Source of the DNA: Gymnogyps californianus
Lineage: Eukaryota > Chordata > Aves > Accipitriformes > Cathartidae
Length of the DNA stretch: 64,000 bases
Direction: 5' to 3'
Assembly (NCBI RefSeq): GCF_018139145.2
Contig: NC_059486.1
Location: 6,696,001 to 6,760,000, forward strand
Every line of letters starts with the position of its first letter. Position 1 is the first letter of the stretch. The position numbers and the translations under genes are program-made. Positions 63,901-64,000 of the stretch are shown here, piece by piece. The notes under the pieces were generated by a model, which was not told where the DNA came from, searched no databases, and saw only the letters and a program-made list of their open reading frames with translations.

Positions 63901-64000
63901 CACAGACTGTATATGACATTCTTGTAAGTAAACTGACAGTGTCCAGGTTTATAATAGCTAAACTCCTCAGTTTCCTTTATGTAAACATTTCACTCTAATG
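57910..64000. other. intergenic DNA, no gene recognised
   Basis: No coding exon, RNA gene or complete repeat seen. A short atctcaaagcg block near 60908 may be a second, mostly lost MIR-like copy. A G19 run is at 59664-59682. Confidence 0.4.

Noticed and set aside
1..64000. Search for UBE2L3, YDJC, CCDC116, PPIL2, YPEL1 exons
   Set aside because: None of the characteristic starts or motifs I know for these expected neighbours appears on either strand; they probably lie outside the window.
1..64000. CR1 LINE 3' ends, tRNA genes, CRISPR-like arrays, retroviral genes
   Set aside because: No CR1 terminal ATTCTATG-type repeats, no tRNA B-box with cloverleaf, no regularly spaced repeats and no recognisable gag, pol or env motif seen.

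Overview
The window looks like avian (or at least sauropsid) nuclear DNA. It has interspersed CpG islands, long AT-rich intergenic stretches, GT-AG introns, very few recognisable transposons, and a locus recognisable from vertebrate synteny: SDF2L1 next to a miR-130/301-family microRNA cluster. No prokaryotic, viral or organellar organisation is visible. The microRNA sequences fit my recollection of the chicken chromosome 15 set, but I cannot fix the species from sequence alone.

Only one protein-coding gene is fully supported. SDF2L1 lies on the + strand (three coding exons, 10387-10555, 11452-11648, 13617-13895; 214 residues; signal peptide, MIR domains, C-terminal HDEL). Its promoter sits in a CpG island with five CCAAT boxes, one of them followed at ER-stress-element spacing by a near-match half site. 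Its polyadenylation signal is at 14235.

The second functional unit is on the - strand: four microRNA hairpins with the same seed (AGUGCAA). In transcription order they are a miR-130a/c-type gene (38.2 kb), miR-301 (36.9 kb), miR-454 (30.3 kb) and miR-130b (29.1 kb). The best candidate host promoter is the CpG island at about 40.2-41.25 kb, which has three evenly spaced CCAAT boxes and a TGACGTGG element read on the - strand. The cluster and SDF2L1 point towards each other. miR-130b lies in its own CpG island.

Layout: 1-3.6 kb, no gene seen; 3.65-3.96 kb, an orphan CpG promoter (ZNF143-, NRF1-, E-box- and YY1-like sites); 6.0-6.8 kb, a decayed coding-like stretch; 9.9-14.3 kb, SDF2L1; 14.3-19.2 kb, AT-rich intergenic; 19.2-24.7 kb, a run of CpG islands with no recognisable gene but one possible coding first exon; 24.7-28.7 kb, intergenic; 28.8-38.3 kb, the microRNA cluster; 40.2-41.3 kb, candidate host promoter; 46.1-46.6 kb, another CpG island with a GC-rich minisatellite; 46.6-64 kb, AT-rich DNA with no gene recognised and one old MIR-like SINE. 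Expected mammalian neighbours (UBE2L3, YDJC, PPIL2, YPEL1) were not found inside the window.
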